A stretch of 64,000 nucleotides of DNA from Silanimonas sp044377035. GTDB taxonomy: Bacteria; Pseudomonadota; Gammaproteobacteria; Xanthomonadales; Xanthomonadaceae. The stretch lies in assembly GCF_044377035.1 (NCBI RefSeq), contig NZ_JBILJW010000016.1, positions 16,008 to 80,007 of the forward strand, read 5' to 3'. Made by a program: the position numbers and the translations under genes. The notes beneath the pieces are model-generated. The model had not been told where the DNA came from. It saw only the letters and a list, made by a program, of their open reading frames with translations, and made no database searches. Below, piece by piece: positions 54,466 through 63,602 of the stretch. Every line of letters begins with the position of its first letter. Position 1 is the first letter of the stretch.

Positions 54466-56124
54466 TTACGGTGCCGGCGGGCTCCTGCGGCGGACCCCCC
54501 GACAGGACGCGAGGAGGTCTTCACCCGGCACTCGCGCCGAGGTCTCGACCCGCATCAGCCCGAGGACGGTGCTGAACAGGACATCGTGGGTGCGCGGATC
54601 GGAGGCCTGCTCGCGCAGGCAGGCAAGGTCGATGCCATCGGCCTCGCGCAGGGCCGGCGAGAGCCACAACCACATCGGCACCTTCAACTGCTCGTCGGGC
54701 GCGATCATCCGCGGCACGCCGTGGAGGTAGAGGCCGGACTCGCCCAGCGACTCGCCATGGTCGGAGACGTACAGCAGCGCCGTGTCGCGCGCAGCGGACT
54801 GTTGTTCCAGCCACGCCACCGCGTCGGCAACCACCGTGTCGGTGTAGAGGATGGCGTTGTCGTAGGCGTTGACGATGGTGTCGCGCTCGCAGTCGCCGAG
54901 TTCATCGACCTCGCAGACCGGCGTGAAGCGCTTGAAGGCTTCGGGATAACGCGCGTAGTAGGACGGCCCGTGGTTGCCCAGCATGTGCAGCACGACCACC
55001 GCATCGCCGGGCATGCGCGCGACCGCGGCATCGAGCTCGTGCAGCAGCACGCTGTCGAAGCACCGGTTGCCCTCGCAGTGGCCGGGGACGTTGGCCTCGA
55101 GGAAACTCTCAAACGGCAGTCCCTCGCAGATGCCCTTGCAGCCGGTCTGGTTGTCGCGCCAAAGCGTTGAGATACCGAGATGGACGAGCAGGTGCAGCAG
55201 CGATTCACTGCCGCGGATGGCGTCGCGGTCGTAGTCGTGCAGTCCCTGGGTCGAGAACATGCACGGCAGGGACACCTCGGTGTTGGTACCGCAGGCCTCG
55301 ACATCGGGATAGTTCACGCCATCGAGCGCGGCCAGCCGCGGCGTCGTTTGCCGGGCGTAACCGTTGAGGCCCCAGTGGGCCGCATTCACCGTCTCTCCGA
55401 CGACGATGACGACGAGCCGCGGCCGCGCCCCCGCAGGGCGCTCGATGCGGGCATCGGTCGCGATGATCTGCCGCGGCGCGTCCGTAGCGCGCCGCTCGCT
55501 CAGCGCCTTGACGAGGGCGACCATCCAGTTGCCCGGAGCGATCAGGTGGCGCATCGATTTCTCGTTGCGCATCAAGGACGAGAGGGACTGGTAACTCAGC
55601 CCGATCGCACCCAAGGCAATGACGAACGCCACGGCGATGCCGACGGCGTGCATCGCGATGCCCTTCCCCAAGCCGCGCGCCGGCGCACGCGTCCACCACA
55701 CCAGCACGGAGGGCAGCAGACCGTGGAGCAGCAAGGCCAGCAAGAAGTCGGGCGTGATGAGTTCGCGGGCTTCCTTCGGTTCGGTAACCAGCACGTTCGC
55801 GACCATGTCCCGGTCGATGTAGACGTGGTAGCGGTCCATGTAAAACGCCGCCGCGGCGGTGACGAAGAACAGGATCGGCAGCACCACGTTGCGCGTCCAT
55901 CGATTGACGACGAGCAGCAGTAGCCCGGCATGCAACGCGGTGATGGCCACGAACATGCCGAGCCCCAGCGTCCACGCGTCGGCGGAATGGCCCGGCTCGC
56001 TAGCGCGGAACGCCGCCCAGAACGAGGCGTTCGACGCGAGGCTGAAGTACAGCGCAGCCAGCACGACCAAGGTGCCGCTGCCCACCGTCGGCCGGCGGAA
56101 GTCAACGAAGGTGCGGACGGACAC
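54466..56124 (-). CDS. eptA: Phosphoethanolamine transferase, EptA/MCR-type
   Basis: 552 residues. An N-terminal domain with about five membrane helices (e.g. TLVVLAALYFSLAS, AITALHAGLLLLVV), then a periplasmic sulfatase-fold domain with VIVVGETVNAAHWGLNGY (metal-binding Glu) and the nucleophilic Thr282 in CGTNTEVSLPCMFS, YVSDHGESLGE and the later DHGESLG metal site. It adds phosphoethanolamine to lipid A phosphates. GTG start. Upstream (same strand) are two CPBP membrane proteins. Confidence 0.93.
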   Translation of the reverse strand: MSVRTFVDFRRPTVGSGTLVVLAALYFSLASNASFWAAFRASEPGHSADAWTLGLGMFVAITALHAGLLLLVVNRWTRNVVLPILFFVTAAAAFYMDRYHVYIDRDMVANVLVTEPKEARELITPDFLLALLLHGLLPSVLVWWTRAPARGLGKGIAMHAVGIAVAFVIALGAIGLSYQSLSSLMRNEKSMRHLIAPGNWMVALVKALSERRATDAPRQIIATDARIERPAGARPRLVVIVVGETVNAAHWGLNGYARQTTPRLAALDGVNYPDVEACGTNTEVSLPCMFSTQGLHDYDRDAIRGSESLLHLLVHLGISTLWRDNQTGCKGICEGLPFESFLEANVPGHCEGNRCFDSVLLHELDAAVARMPGDAVVVLHMLGNHGPSYYARYPEAFKRFTPVCEVDELGDCERDTIVNAYDNAILYTDTVVADAVAWLEQQSAARDTALLYVSDHGESLGESGLYLHGVPRMIAPDEQLKVPMWLWLSPALREADGIDLACLREQASDPRTHDVLFSTVLGLMRVETSARVPGEDLLASCRGVRRRSPPAP

Positions 56125-56246
56125 GTCGGTTCAACGATGGCGATGCAAGGGCGCGCAGTGTGCGCCGTTGCTTTCGCACATACGCAAACCTTCCGTTAGT
56201 CGATGCTTGATCGAAATGCGAACGCTTCTTCCGCTGCGAATTCGTT

Positions 56247-57128
56247 TCAGGCCGAAGGGCGATGGCCAGCGCGGCGCCACGGCGACGGCACGAAATGCCC
56301 GCGCTTGATTGCCATACGCAGCAACACGATGCCCGTCGTGGTGCAGACGACGAAGGCGACGATCGACGCCTCAACGCCGAAGCTGCCGCCGCTGAGCAGC
56401 GCCGGGCCTTCGATCGTGTTGCGGATCAGTCCGGGCTCGACGGCGGTGCCGGACACGGCGCCCGAATAGACCGCGGTCTGCACGTAGTTCCAGCCGACGT
56501 GGAAGCCGATGCCGAGCCACAGGCGACGGGTGAGCATGTAGGCCGCGGCGAGCAGCAGCCCGGCCTCGACGCTGATGAAGAGCGCGCTCGACAGCGTGGC
56601 TTCCGGGTTCATCAGGTGCGCGAGGCCGAAGAACAGCGAGGACACGACGATCGAGATCCAACTGCCCAGCCATTCCTCGACGATGCGGAACAGCACGCCG
56701 CGGAACAGCAACTCCTCGAGGAAGCCGGCGCTCACCGCCATCGCGATGCCCGGCACCAGGTAGGAGAGTGGATTCAGGCCGTCGATGCGATAGATGCCGG
56801 CCAGCACCAGCACGAGGATGCACGTGCTGTAGAGCATCGCGCCGACCGCGAGGCCGATCGCCAGCTCACGCGCCGCGGGCCGGAGCGCGAGGTCACTGAC
56901 GGAACGGCCCTCGACCCATCGGCCGAAGGCGGCATAGACGATCAGGGCGAGTAATGACATCCCGACGGCGACGGCGATCTTCGCTCCGGGTGAGTCCGCC
57001 ACCAGCCCCATGTAGTAGTTGCTGTGGCCGAGGGCCTGCAGCATCAGGAAACCGAGCAATAGCAGGCGTACGAGCGGGTAGCGCAGGACGCGAAGCCAGA
57101 GTGGGGTGGGTGTGGACACATCGTTCAT
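56247..57128 (-). CDS. CPBP family intramembrane metalloprotease
   Basis: 293 residues, about eight membrane helices. Carries the CPBP signature: GFLEELLFRGVLF (EExxxR metal/catalytic motif, about 148-160), FFGLAHLMNP and HVGWNY. CPBP (Abi/CAAX-protease-like) members cleave substrates within membranes or process bacteriocin-type peptides. The ATG has GGAG nine bases upstream; a TTG five codons earlier is less likely. A second, diverged CPBP gene lies directly upstream on the same strand. Confidence 0.88.
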   Translation of the reverse strand: MNDVSTPTPLWLRVLRYPLVRLLLLGFLMLQALGHSNYYMGLVADSPGAKIAVAVGMSLLALIVYAAFGRWVEGRSVSDLALRPAARELAIGLAVGAMLYSTCILVLVLAGIYRIDGLNPLSYLVPGIAMAVSAGFLEELLFRGVLFRIVEEWLGSWISIVVSSLFFGLAHLMNPEATLSSALFISVEAGLLLAAAYMLTRRLWLGIGFHVGWNYVQTAVYSGAVSGTAVEPGLIRNTIEGPALLSGGSFGVEASIVAFVVCTTTGIVLLRMAIKRGHFVPSPWRRAGHRPSA

Positions 57129-57237
57129 CGCGACCGTCTCCAAGGCGTGGGCCGTCCGATCAGATCGGGAGGCTGGGGGTCATGCTGTCATTCGGCAGAT
57201 TACTGATCTCAGGCCAAGGGGCTGCAACGATTGCGCC

Positions 57238-58029
57238 TCAGGACTGGGCAACCATGGCGGTCCCCACCAGCACACCGCCGAAGATCACCCAGTCATTGAT
57301 GATGTGCGCCCCCGTGGAGACCCAGATGTTCTTGGTCATGATCCAAGGCAGGCTGAGCATCAGGCGCGCCGAGCCGATGATCACCACGCACTGCACGAAG
57401 TTCCAGTCATAGGTCGGCAGGTGCAACAGCCCGAAGACCACCGACGAGACCAGCCAAGCGACGATGATGCCCGCCTTCCGCCCCATGCCCAACATGTGGG
57501 TGCAGGCGTAGAGGATGGCGAGGAACGGCAGGATGGTGATCACCTCCTCGCCGAACAGTTGGGGCAGCGTCTTGGCGAAGAAGGCCGCTTGGCCCATCGC
57601 ATCCAGCTCCACGATGCCGGCGATGGAATTGTTCGACGTGACTTGGGTCATCGTGCCCACGAGGGCGCCGACCATCATGCTGACGATGATGTTGAGCAGC
57701 GCGAATCCGACCATCAGCCGCAGTTCGCGGAAACCGACCTTGCCGAAGATCGCTCGCCAGTTCACCGGGGCGACATAGGCCAGCGCGACCAGCGGGATCA
57801 GCGGCATCACCACGGCCGGGATGAAGGGACCGATGAACTCACCGCCGGGCCAATCGATGGGGAGTGCGATCGCGAGGAAGCCCGTCGCGACCATGGCCAT
57901 GAGGAACAGCCACTGCTTGCCCGAAAGGAGCACGGGAACGCCGTTGTAGAAGGCAAAGTCGCGCCCCCGGTCCTCGAACCAGAAAGCGCTGCCCGTGGAG
58001 TCGCTCGCGGCGTGGGTGTTCGAAGTCAT
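57238..58029 (-). CDS. CPBP family intramembrane protein (diverged)
   Basis: 263 residues with about eight membrane helices and a polar N-terminus of 35 residues. CPBP-like elements: LFGEEVITILPFLAILY (EE present, but the usual following R is replaced), VFGLLHLPTYDW and GAHIINDW. The modified first motif (EExxxx without Arg) makes activity less certain than in its neighbour. It is upstream of the other CPBP gene with a 109-bp gap. Confidence 0.83.
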   Translation of the reverse strand: MTSNTHAASDSTGSAFWFEDRGRDFAFYNGVPVLLSGKQWLFLMAMVATGFLAIALPIDWPGGEFIGPFIPAVVMPLIPLVALAYVAPVNWRAIFGKVGFRELRLMVGFALLNIIVSMMVGALVGTMTQVTSNNSIAGIVELDAMGQAAFFAKTLPQLFGEEVITILPFLAILYACTHMLGMGRKAGIIVAWLVSSVVFGLLHLPTYDWNFVQCVVIIGSARLMLSLPWIMTKNIWVSTGAHIINDWVIFGGVLVGTAMVAQS

Positions 58030-58060
58030 GGGGCGTGCATCCCGTCGTGGTGTCGTTGAT

Positions 58061-58387
58061 TCATTGCATCAAGGCCCGGCAATCGTCGGCGCTGATCTGC
58101 GCGAGATACCGGCGAAAACCGGTGGAATCGCGCTCATACCGACCACGACCCAGGTAGACAGTGTTGGACAGGCCGAAGCTCACCATGTCTTCGACCGAGA
58201 AGCCCCAGCCTTTGCGTCCCGCGAAGCCGAAGCGCTGCTCCAGCTCATCGCCGACGATCCGCCGCACGTCGCCGTAGTCCAGACCGGCCCACACGCTGCC
58301 ATCGGGGCCACGAGCCAGGCTGCTGGCGGCCGCGTCACCGGATCCAACCTCTGCCGCAGGGCTCGGCAGGGCGAGGGCAACCAGCAT
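58061..58387 (-). CDS. Small secreted hypothetical protein, start uncertain
   Basis: 108 residues, starting with a short signal-like segment MLVALALPSPAAEVGSG. The mature part, including WAGLDYGDVRRIVGDELEQRFGFAGRKGWG, is not recognised. There is no ribosome box before the ATG, and just upstream, in a different frame, lies an ATG ATC CGA CGC start followed by a hydrophilic Arg-rich N-terminus. A single-base frameshift could have separated a longer signal peptide from this frame. It lies 31 bp after the diverged CPBP gene's start region, downstream on the same strand after the MscS gene. Confidence 0.5.
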   Translation of the reverse strand: MLVALALPSPAAEVGSGDAAASSLARGPDGSVWAGLDYGDVRRIVGDELEQRFGFAGRKGWGFSVEDMVSFGLSNTVYLGRGRYERDSTGFRRYLAQISADDCRALMQ

Positions 58388-58581
58388 CGCGCGCGGGAAG
58401 GAAAGCGCGTCGGATCATCGCTGCAACGGCATGGGGAGGCTTCCAGAGCGTCTTGCGAGCCTAGCCGAAAGTCGTGGATCGGCGTCAGCGAGACACCGAG
58501 GCGGGCTTTGGTGCCGGACTGACCGACCACGCCTCGCATCGAGGCGACAACGGCTGTATCGAAGGTCTGTGACGCCCGCGC

Positions 58582-60963
58582 TCAGACGGAGGCCGCCCCG
58601 CCGGGCGGCCAATCGCGAAGCCGCAGGTCGCGCTGCGGGAAGGGAATCTCAATGTCGGCCTGTGCCAGCGCGTCGTGGATGGCGAGGCCGAGCTCGCTGC
58701 GCAACAGCGCGGCATCGTCGATGCGAGCCGTCCAAGCGCGGATGATGAAATCCAGGCTGCTCTCGCCGAAGCCGCTGAACAGCACCAGCGGCGCGGGGTC
58801 CGTCTGCACGCCCGGCACCTGCTCGGTGGTCTTCTGCAGGAGGGCGAGCACCACCCGCGGGTCGCTGCCGTAGGCGACCCCGACGGTGAGCTCGATGCGG
58901 CGGCGGTCGCTGGTGAGCGTCCAGTTGGTCATCTTCTCCGCCAACAGCAACCCGTTCGGCACCACCACTTCGGCACCGTCGTAGGTGCTGATGGTGGTGG
59001 CGCGCATGCCGATCTCCCTGACCTTGCCGACGTCGCCGCCGAGATCGACCACGTCACCCGGCTGGAGCGGGCGCTCCACCATGAGGATCAACCCGGAGAC
59101 GAAGTTGCGCACGACGTCCTGCAGGCCGAGGCCGATGCCCACGCCGAGCGCGCCGAGCACGATCGCAAGCTTCGAGAGCTCGAAGCCCGCTGCCGAAAGC
59201 GCGAAGGCGAAACCAACGAGCAACACGGCGTAATGCGTCAGCGTGGCGATGCTGTTGCCGACGCCGCGGGGCAGCCGGAGGGCCGGCAGGACATCGCCGG
59301 CAAGGATGCGCCGCAGCGTGGACGACAGCCAGAACGACGCCACCACCACGGCGACGAGGATGGTGATGCCGGCAAGCGTGGCCTGCGCCTCGCCGATGCC
59401 GACCTCCACCGCGCCAAGGCGCAGTGCGAGGTCATGCATTGGATCGAGCAGTCGCAGTGCGTCGAGGGTCCACAACCCCCAGCCGGCGAGCAGGCCGAGC
59501 TTGAGCAGGGCGAGAACGGCCGCCAGCAGTTGGCCGACGTGCAGCGGCGGCTGGTCGACAAATCGCGAGCGCCACAGCGTGGGCAGGGCCGCGAAGGCCG
59601 TGAGCACGTGGGCCGCGGCGAAGGCGAGCAGGCCGACGTAGATCGACTCCACCACGCCGAGCGCCACGAGGGAACCGAGCGTCACGTTGCCGACCACATT
59701 CGCGATGGCCGCCACGGCGGACAACGCAGCGAAGACCAGCACGACGCCGGCCACGGTGCGATCGAGGCGAGTGCGCCCGTCGCGGCCGCGCTGCCGAACC
59801 CACCAGGTGCCCAACACCATCGACGCCGCGGACGCGAGGGCGAGCACGAGCAGCCGATGCCAAAGGGCGGATTCCGCCAGCAGCTCGGCGAGGATCGCGA
59901 CGAGGAACAGACCGCCCGCGAGATAGAACCACCGACCGAAAAGGCGGCGGACATCCGCAGGCTGCAGGCGCATGGCCGGGAACAGCGCGAGCAGCATCAG
60001 GAGCTTCGTCCGCAACACCGGCCCATCGATCTGCGCCAGCATCAAGCCCACCAGTGCCATGAGCAGCCACGTCGACCAGGGCCGCGACAGCACGTCGAGG
60101 TGCGCGCTGGACACCCCACTGACCGCCAACACCCGTCGCGCGCGCCGCAGGCCCCACACGAGGAAGGGAAGGGCAAGCATCAGGAGGGCGAGGGCCGCGT
60201 TCCTCATCGGATGGGGCACCGACTCGTAGCGGGCGAGGAAGTCCAGCTCGACATTGCCGCCTTGCCTTTCGGCGGCGGTCGGCGGCGGCCGCCACGCCTC
60301 CGCGCGCCAGAGCGGCGGCGAGTCCAGCGCCGCGAGCCCGCGATCGCGTCGCCGCAGTTCGCGCGCAACGTGGCCCTGGCCGCGCTCGACTGCGCCGGCG
60401 AGCCGCGCCGCCCGCTCAGCGAGGTCGAGACCTTCGGCCAGCGGCGTCGCCAAGGCGCGCTCTGCGTCCTGCAACGCCCTCTGCAGGGCGGAAACACGGG
60501 CGCCGAGGCCCGAGGCCGGCGCGAGCCCCGCGGACTGCACGGTCGTCTCCCACGCCTGGCGCTTTTCCCTCAGGGCCTGCGCATCCTTGGCGAGCGGCGC
60601 GAGCTGGTCCTGGATCTCGCCATCGACGGCGGCGATCCGATGTCCGACGAAACGCCACTGGCGATCGAAGCTCACCAGGGCCGAGAGCGGCAGGCCCTCG
60701 AGGACCGACGGGCTGGTGCGAACGGTGAGGGATTCGACATCGGAGGTCAGCGCATCGATCATCGCGCCGGCGCGTGACCAGGACCGGGTGGTGCCGGCCT
60801 CGGCCGCGGCAATCTCGACGAAGGCACCGTCAGCGAGCAGCCGCGAAGGCAGGGCCTCGAGGGTGATCGAGCCTTCCGCATCGGCCGGCGCGTCGCCTTG
60901 TGCCACGACGCACAGGGGAACAAGCGCAAGAATGATCGCCAAGCACCAACGCATGGATGGCAT
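58582..60963 (-). CDS. Large mechanosensitive channel, MscS family (MscK/MscM-like)
   Basis: 793 residues: a signal peptide (MRWCLAIILALVPLCVVAQG), a periplasmic helical domain (about 25-240), about eleven membrane segments, and the MscS domain with GALGVGIGLGLQDVVRNFVSGLIL (pore-lining TM3 region), then VERPLQPGDVVDLGGDVGKVREI and the beta-domain NGLLLAEKMTNWT. It releases osmolytes when the membrane is stretched. Two close ATGs exist at 60963 and 60954; the first was taken. A divergent EF-hand protein gene lies 198 bp away. Confidence 0.93.
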   Translation of the reverse strand: MPSMRWCLAIILALVPLCVVAQGDAPADAEGSITLEALPSRLLADGAFVEIAAAEAGTTRSWSRAGAMIDALTSDVESLTVRTSPSVLEGLPLSALVSFDRQWRFVGHRIAAVDGEIQDQLAPLAKDAQALREKRQAWETTVQSAGLAPASGLGARVSALQRALQDAERALATPLAEGLDLAERAARLAGAVERGQGHVARELRRRDRGLAALDSPPLWRAEAWRPPPTAAERQGGNVELDFLARYESVPHPMRNAALALLMLALPFLVWGLRRARRVLAVSGVSSAHLDVLSRPWSTWLLMALVGLMLAQIDGPVLRTKLLMLLALFPAMRLQPADVRRLFGRWFYLAGGLFLVAILAELLAESALWHRLLVLALASAASMVLGTWWVRQRGRDGRTRLDRTVAGVVLVFAALSAVAAIANVVGNVTLGSLVALGVVESIYVGLLAFAAAHVLTAFAALPTLWRSRFVDQPPLHVGQLLAAVLALLKLGLLAGWGLWTLDALRLLDPMHDLALRLGAVEVGIGEAQATLAGITILVAVVVASFWLSSTLRRILAGDVLPALRLPRGVGNSIATLTHYAVLLVGFAFALSAAGFELSKLAIVLGALGVGIGLGLQDVVRNFVSGLILMVERPLQPGDVVDLGGDVGKVREIGMRATTISTYDGAEVVVPNGLLLAEKMTNWTLTSDRRRIELTVGVAYGSDPRVVLALLQKTTEQVPGVQTDPAPLVLFSGFGESSLDFIIRAWTARIDDAALLRSELGLAIHDALAQADIEIPFPQRDLRLRDWPPGGAASV

Positions 60964-61161
60964 CTTCGTCCGGGACAGAGGGCGTTCGCGCCCGCAGCGG
61001 ATGCTACACCGCGGTAGCGTCATGTCCTGACGCCCTCGCCGACACTCGCGTTCATCTTGGCGATCAGCATCCTGCTGACGGCAGGCGAGGAGACCCGCCG
61101 ACAGACACCCGCGGCAGCGGCGCGGAGGCTGCGAGCACTCTCCCGACGACGAGGATCCGTC

Positions 61162-61557
61162 ATGCCTTCCCCAACCCGCTTCGCCCTGCTCCTGCGCACG
61201 GGCGCGCTCGCGTGCTTCGCGGCTGCCGCCGCCCCTGCCGGGGCCACGGACGCCGCCCTCGTGTCGGTCGCGGATGACGCCTTCAAGGCCGCCGACTTCG
61301 ACGGTGATGGCAAGGTCACCTGGGAAGAGTTCCGCAACCGCGTCGTCCGGGTCTTCGGCCATCTCGACGCGAACGGCGACGGCCGCATCGCCGGGCAGGA
61401 GCACCCGCCCGCCGTCGATGGCGAGGGCAAGCCGGCGCAGCCCGGGAACGTCTCGGCCGAGTCGTTCACCGGGGCGGTCGAGGAAGCCTTCAAGGCCTCC
61501 GACAAGGATGGCGACGGGGCCCTCTCGCTCGCCGAATGGTCTGGCACGACGAACTGA
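61162..61557 (+). CDS. Secreted EF-hand calcium-binding protein
   Basis: 131 residues. A signal peptide (cleavage near AGATDA) is followed by three EF-hand loops: DFDGDGKVTWEEF, DANGDGRIAGQE and DKDGDGALSLAEW. The Asp/Gly/Glu pattern predicts calcium binding in the periplasm. The ATG at 61162 starts the signal peptide; the longer frame is rejected. DUF3011 protein follows after 16 bp. Confidence 0.87.
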   Translation: MPSPTRFALLLRTGALACFAAAAAPAGATDAALVSVADDAFKAADFDGDGKVTWEEFRNRVVRVFGHLDANGDGRIAGQEHPPAVDGEGKPAQPGNVSAESFTGAVEEAFKASDKDGDGALSLAEWSGTTN

Positions 61558-61573
61558 ACCGAGGAGCCTCGAC

Positions 61574-62206
61574 ATGAACCCGATCCGCATGAACCGCCTC
61601 GCGCTCGCCGCGCTACTCGCCCTCGCGCCGTTCGCACCCGAGGCCATCGCCCGCAGCGTCGTCTGCGAGTCGCAGAACGGCCAGACGCAGCATTGCTATG
61701 CCGACACCCGCAACGGCGTCACCCTCGCCGTGCAGTACAGCCACTCGAGCTGCCGCCAAGGCCAGACCTGGGGCACCGACAACCGCGGCATCTGGGTGTC
61801 GAACGGCTGCCGCGCCCAGTTCGACGTCGGCGAATACCGTTCCGACCGCGGCAGCAACAACGACTCGAAGGCCGCCGCCGCGCTGGCGATTGGCCTGATC
61901 GGTGCGGCGGCGATTGCCTCGCACCATGACCGCGATCGGGATCGCGGGCGCGACGACGACCGCTACGACGATCGCCACAACTACCAGCCCTACAACGACT
62001 ACAACCGCTACGGACCGACACAGACCATCACCTGCGAATCGCGGGATGGCCGCCACAACTACTGCCGCAACAACTTGCGGGGCGCGCGGGTGGACATGGA
62101 CCGCCAGCTGTCGCGTTCGCCCTGCCGCTACGGCAACGACTGGGGCTGGGATGGCGGCGGCATCTGGGTGGAGAACGGCTGCCGCGCCGTGTTTTCCGTC
62201 CGCTGA
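61574..62206 (+). CDS. DUF3011 protein (two DUF3011 units)
   Basis: 210 residues, signal peptide (ALAALLALAPFAPEAIA), then two DUF3011-type units: CESQNGQTQHCYADTRNGV ... CRQGQTWG ... GIWVSNGCRAQF and the parallel CESRDGRHNYCRNNLRG ... CRYGNDWGWDGGGIWVENGCRAVF. A hydrophilic Asp/Arg-rich linker (about 115-150) joins them. The cysteine pattern suggests disulphide-linked periplasmic domains. GAGGAG lies seven bases before the ATG. Function is unknown. Confidence 0.85.
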   Translation: MNPIRMNRLALAALLALAPFAPEAIARSVVCESQNGQTQHCYADTRNGVTLAVQYSHSSCRQGQTWGTDNRGIWVSNGCRAQFDVGEYRSDRGSNNDSKAAAALAIGLIGAAAIASHHDRDRDRGRDDDRYDDRHNYQPYNDYNRYGPTQTITCESRDGRHNYCRNNLRGARVDMDRQLSRSPCRYGNDWGWDGGGIWVENGCRAVFSVR

Positions 62207-62235
62207 GGCGCCCGACACGCCGGGGCGGCGGCGCG

Positions 62236-62370
62236 ATGCCGAGGCTCTGCCAGGACGGCCCAGGGGGCTCTTGGCATCCCTATACCGCCCGGATCACCAT
62301 CAAGGGCGACGACCCGGTGCTGGGCTGCGGCTCACCCATCGGTCCCTCGTCGTCCTCCTCCCCGCCCTGA
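62236..62370 (+). pseudogene. Small ORF resembling the C-terminus of a META/COG3650-type lipoprotein
   Basis: A 44-residue frame (MPRLCQDGPGGSWHPYTARI ... GCG) in a frame different from its neighbours. It contains WHPYTARITIKGDD and a final GCG, similar to the C-terminal strand and disulphide of META/HslJ-like small periplasmic proteins. No signal peptide or the rest of the domain is present, so it looks like a decayed fragment or a chance similarity. Confidence 0.35.
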
Positions 62371-62381
62371 GGCCTGCCGCC

Positions 62382-63110
62382 ATGCGCATCCCGACCCGCA
62401 CTCCCCACACCCTCGTCGCCTTCGGCGTCGCGATCGCACTGGCCGGCTGCGGCCCTTCGAGCGAGGTTGCCCCGGCCAGCACACCCGCGGCCACGCCCGA
62501 CAATGCGCCCGCAGAGAGCGTCGAACCGGAAACGACATCGGCGTTCGCATGGCCCGCCAGCCTGGTGGTCGTCGGGGACGGCTTTCCGAACACTGGTGAC
62601 GCCTGCCGGCGCATCGGCGAGAGCGCCGCCACCGTGAACTGGTTGGACGACAGCGCGAGCCTCGCCGGTTGCCCGAGCGCGGACGCGGCGGCCGCCTTGG
62701 GCGGCACGATCGTCGGCGAGGTCGAGGGCGTGACCCTCGTCTCCGTGCCAAACAGCCCGGCCACTGCCGGAGACGGCGACGGTCAGGGCGACGCCCTTGT
62801 CGAAGGCACGCCGTACCACGCCACGGCGCAAGTCCGCTGCGAGGGCTACAAGGGCGCCGCGCCGGGTTTCTGCGATGCCGGCGTGGTGCGGGGCCTTGAG
62901 ACCGGCACCTACGTCGAAGTCAGCCTGTCCGACGGACGCAAGCGCACGATCTTCTTCAACGCCGACGGCAGCTTCCTGACCTTCTCGACCGCGGAAGCGG
63001 ACGGCACCGCCGCGCTGCCGATCGAGTCGCGCCGGGACGGCGACATGACGATCGCGATCCTCGGCACCGAGCGCTACGAGGTGCCGGACGCGTTCGTGCT
63101 CGGGGGATGA
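62382..63110 (+). CDS. Hypothetical lipoprotein
   Basis: 242 residues. The lipobox is IALAGC. After a Pro/Ala/Glu-rich linker (about 25-55), the mature part has four or five scattered cysteines (DACRRIG, AGCPSAD, VRCEGYK, FCDAG) and beta-type segments, ending RDGDMTIAILGTERYEVPDAFVLGG. No recognised family. ATG with a usable upstream region; the longer frame is rejected. Confidence 0.75.
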   Translation: MRIPTRTPHTLVAFGVAIALAGCGPSSEVAPASTPAATPDNAPAESVEPETTSAFAWPASLVVVGDGFPNTGDACRRIGESAATVNWLDDSASLAGCPSADAAAALGGTIVGEVEGVTLVSVPNSPATAGDGDGQGDALVEGTPYHATAQVRCEGYKGAAPGFCDAGVVRGLETGTYVEVSLSDGRKRTIFFNADGSFLTFSTAEADGTAALPIESRRDGDMTIAILGTERYEVPDAFVLGG

Positions 63111-63145
63111 TCGGCTTCACGCCTGCGTGATGGCGAGGAACAAGG

Positions 63146-63215
63146 AGGTTCCAAGTAGCCCAGCAGCATCAATCGCGAAGCGATTGATTGGCCCGACTGA
63201 GCGAGTCGTTGGGGC
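63146..63215 (-). other. Degenerate attC-like site
   Basis: Shares the core GCAGCATCAATCGCGAAGCGATTG (63163-63186) with the clearer attC site and carries an R''-like GCCCCAAC on the minus strand (63208-63215), directly after the stop of the 102-residue cassette. The opposite R' box is not recognisable, so it is probably decayed or a non-functional remnant. Position and limits are approximate. Confidence 0.45.
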
Positions 63216-63216
63216 T

Positions 63217-63525
63217 CTACCTGGCCCCGGAACCCAAGATGTTTGCAAGCACATAGCCTGCAAGGATCAGGGGCGGCGTACCGACAATGGCGAGCGCAAG
63301 CTTCGGGCTGTGATGCCGAACCCGTGCACCAACAACGACCACCAGAAGAAGTGCGAGTGTTGGGCCGCCAATGAACAGCGCGAGCGTGCCGATGCCGAGG
63401 GAAACGCAAGGCTGGCCGTCAACGGTACAGCCCGATGCCGGATTGAAAGTGACCCACAGTGCGCTTAGGGCGAACACCGTTGCGAGTACCAGGTTGATGG
63501 ATGCCACTGGCCAGAATGTGCGCAT
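63217..63525 (-). CDS. Small membrane protein, cassette-borne
   Basis: 102 residues with three predicted membrane helices (VASINLVLATVFALSALWVT; GIGTLALFIGGPTLALLLVVVVG; LALAIVGTPPLILAGYVL). Starts right after the attC site and stops just before the degenerate attC-like site, the layout of an integron gene cassette. No functional motif recognised. Confidence 0.7.
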   Translation of the reverse strand: MRTFWPVASINLVLATVFALSALWVTFNPASGCTVDGQPCVSLGIGTLALFIGGPTLALLLVVVVGARVRHHSPKLALAIVGTPPLILAGYVLANILGSGAR

Positions 63526-63527
63526 GA

Positions 63528-63602
63528 GCCCTGACGCGTGAGTTGAGCGGCAGCATCAATCGCGAAGCGATTGGACGGTCCGCTTGAGCGATTGGTTAGG
63601 CG
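63528..63602 (-). other. Integron-type attC recombination site
   Basis: A 75-bp element on the minus strand: R'' GCCTAAC at one end, L'' with CGCTCAAGCGGAC, an internal 15-base hairpin (AATCGC/GCGATT around a three-base loop), L' GCCGCTCAACTCACGC, and a degenerate R' GTCAGGGC. The architecture, spacing and pairing of outer boxes are those of attC sites. The stop of the GNAT cassette falls inside the R'' box, typical of cassettes. The 7-base R' deviates at two positions from GTTRRRY. Confidence 0.8.

Noticed and set aside
58675..60777. Plus-strand 700-codon frame antisense to the MscS gene
   Set aside because: Gln/Arg/His-rich low-complexity translation; shadow.
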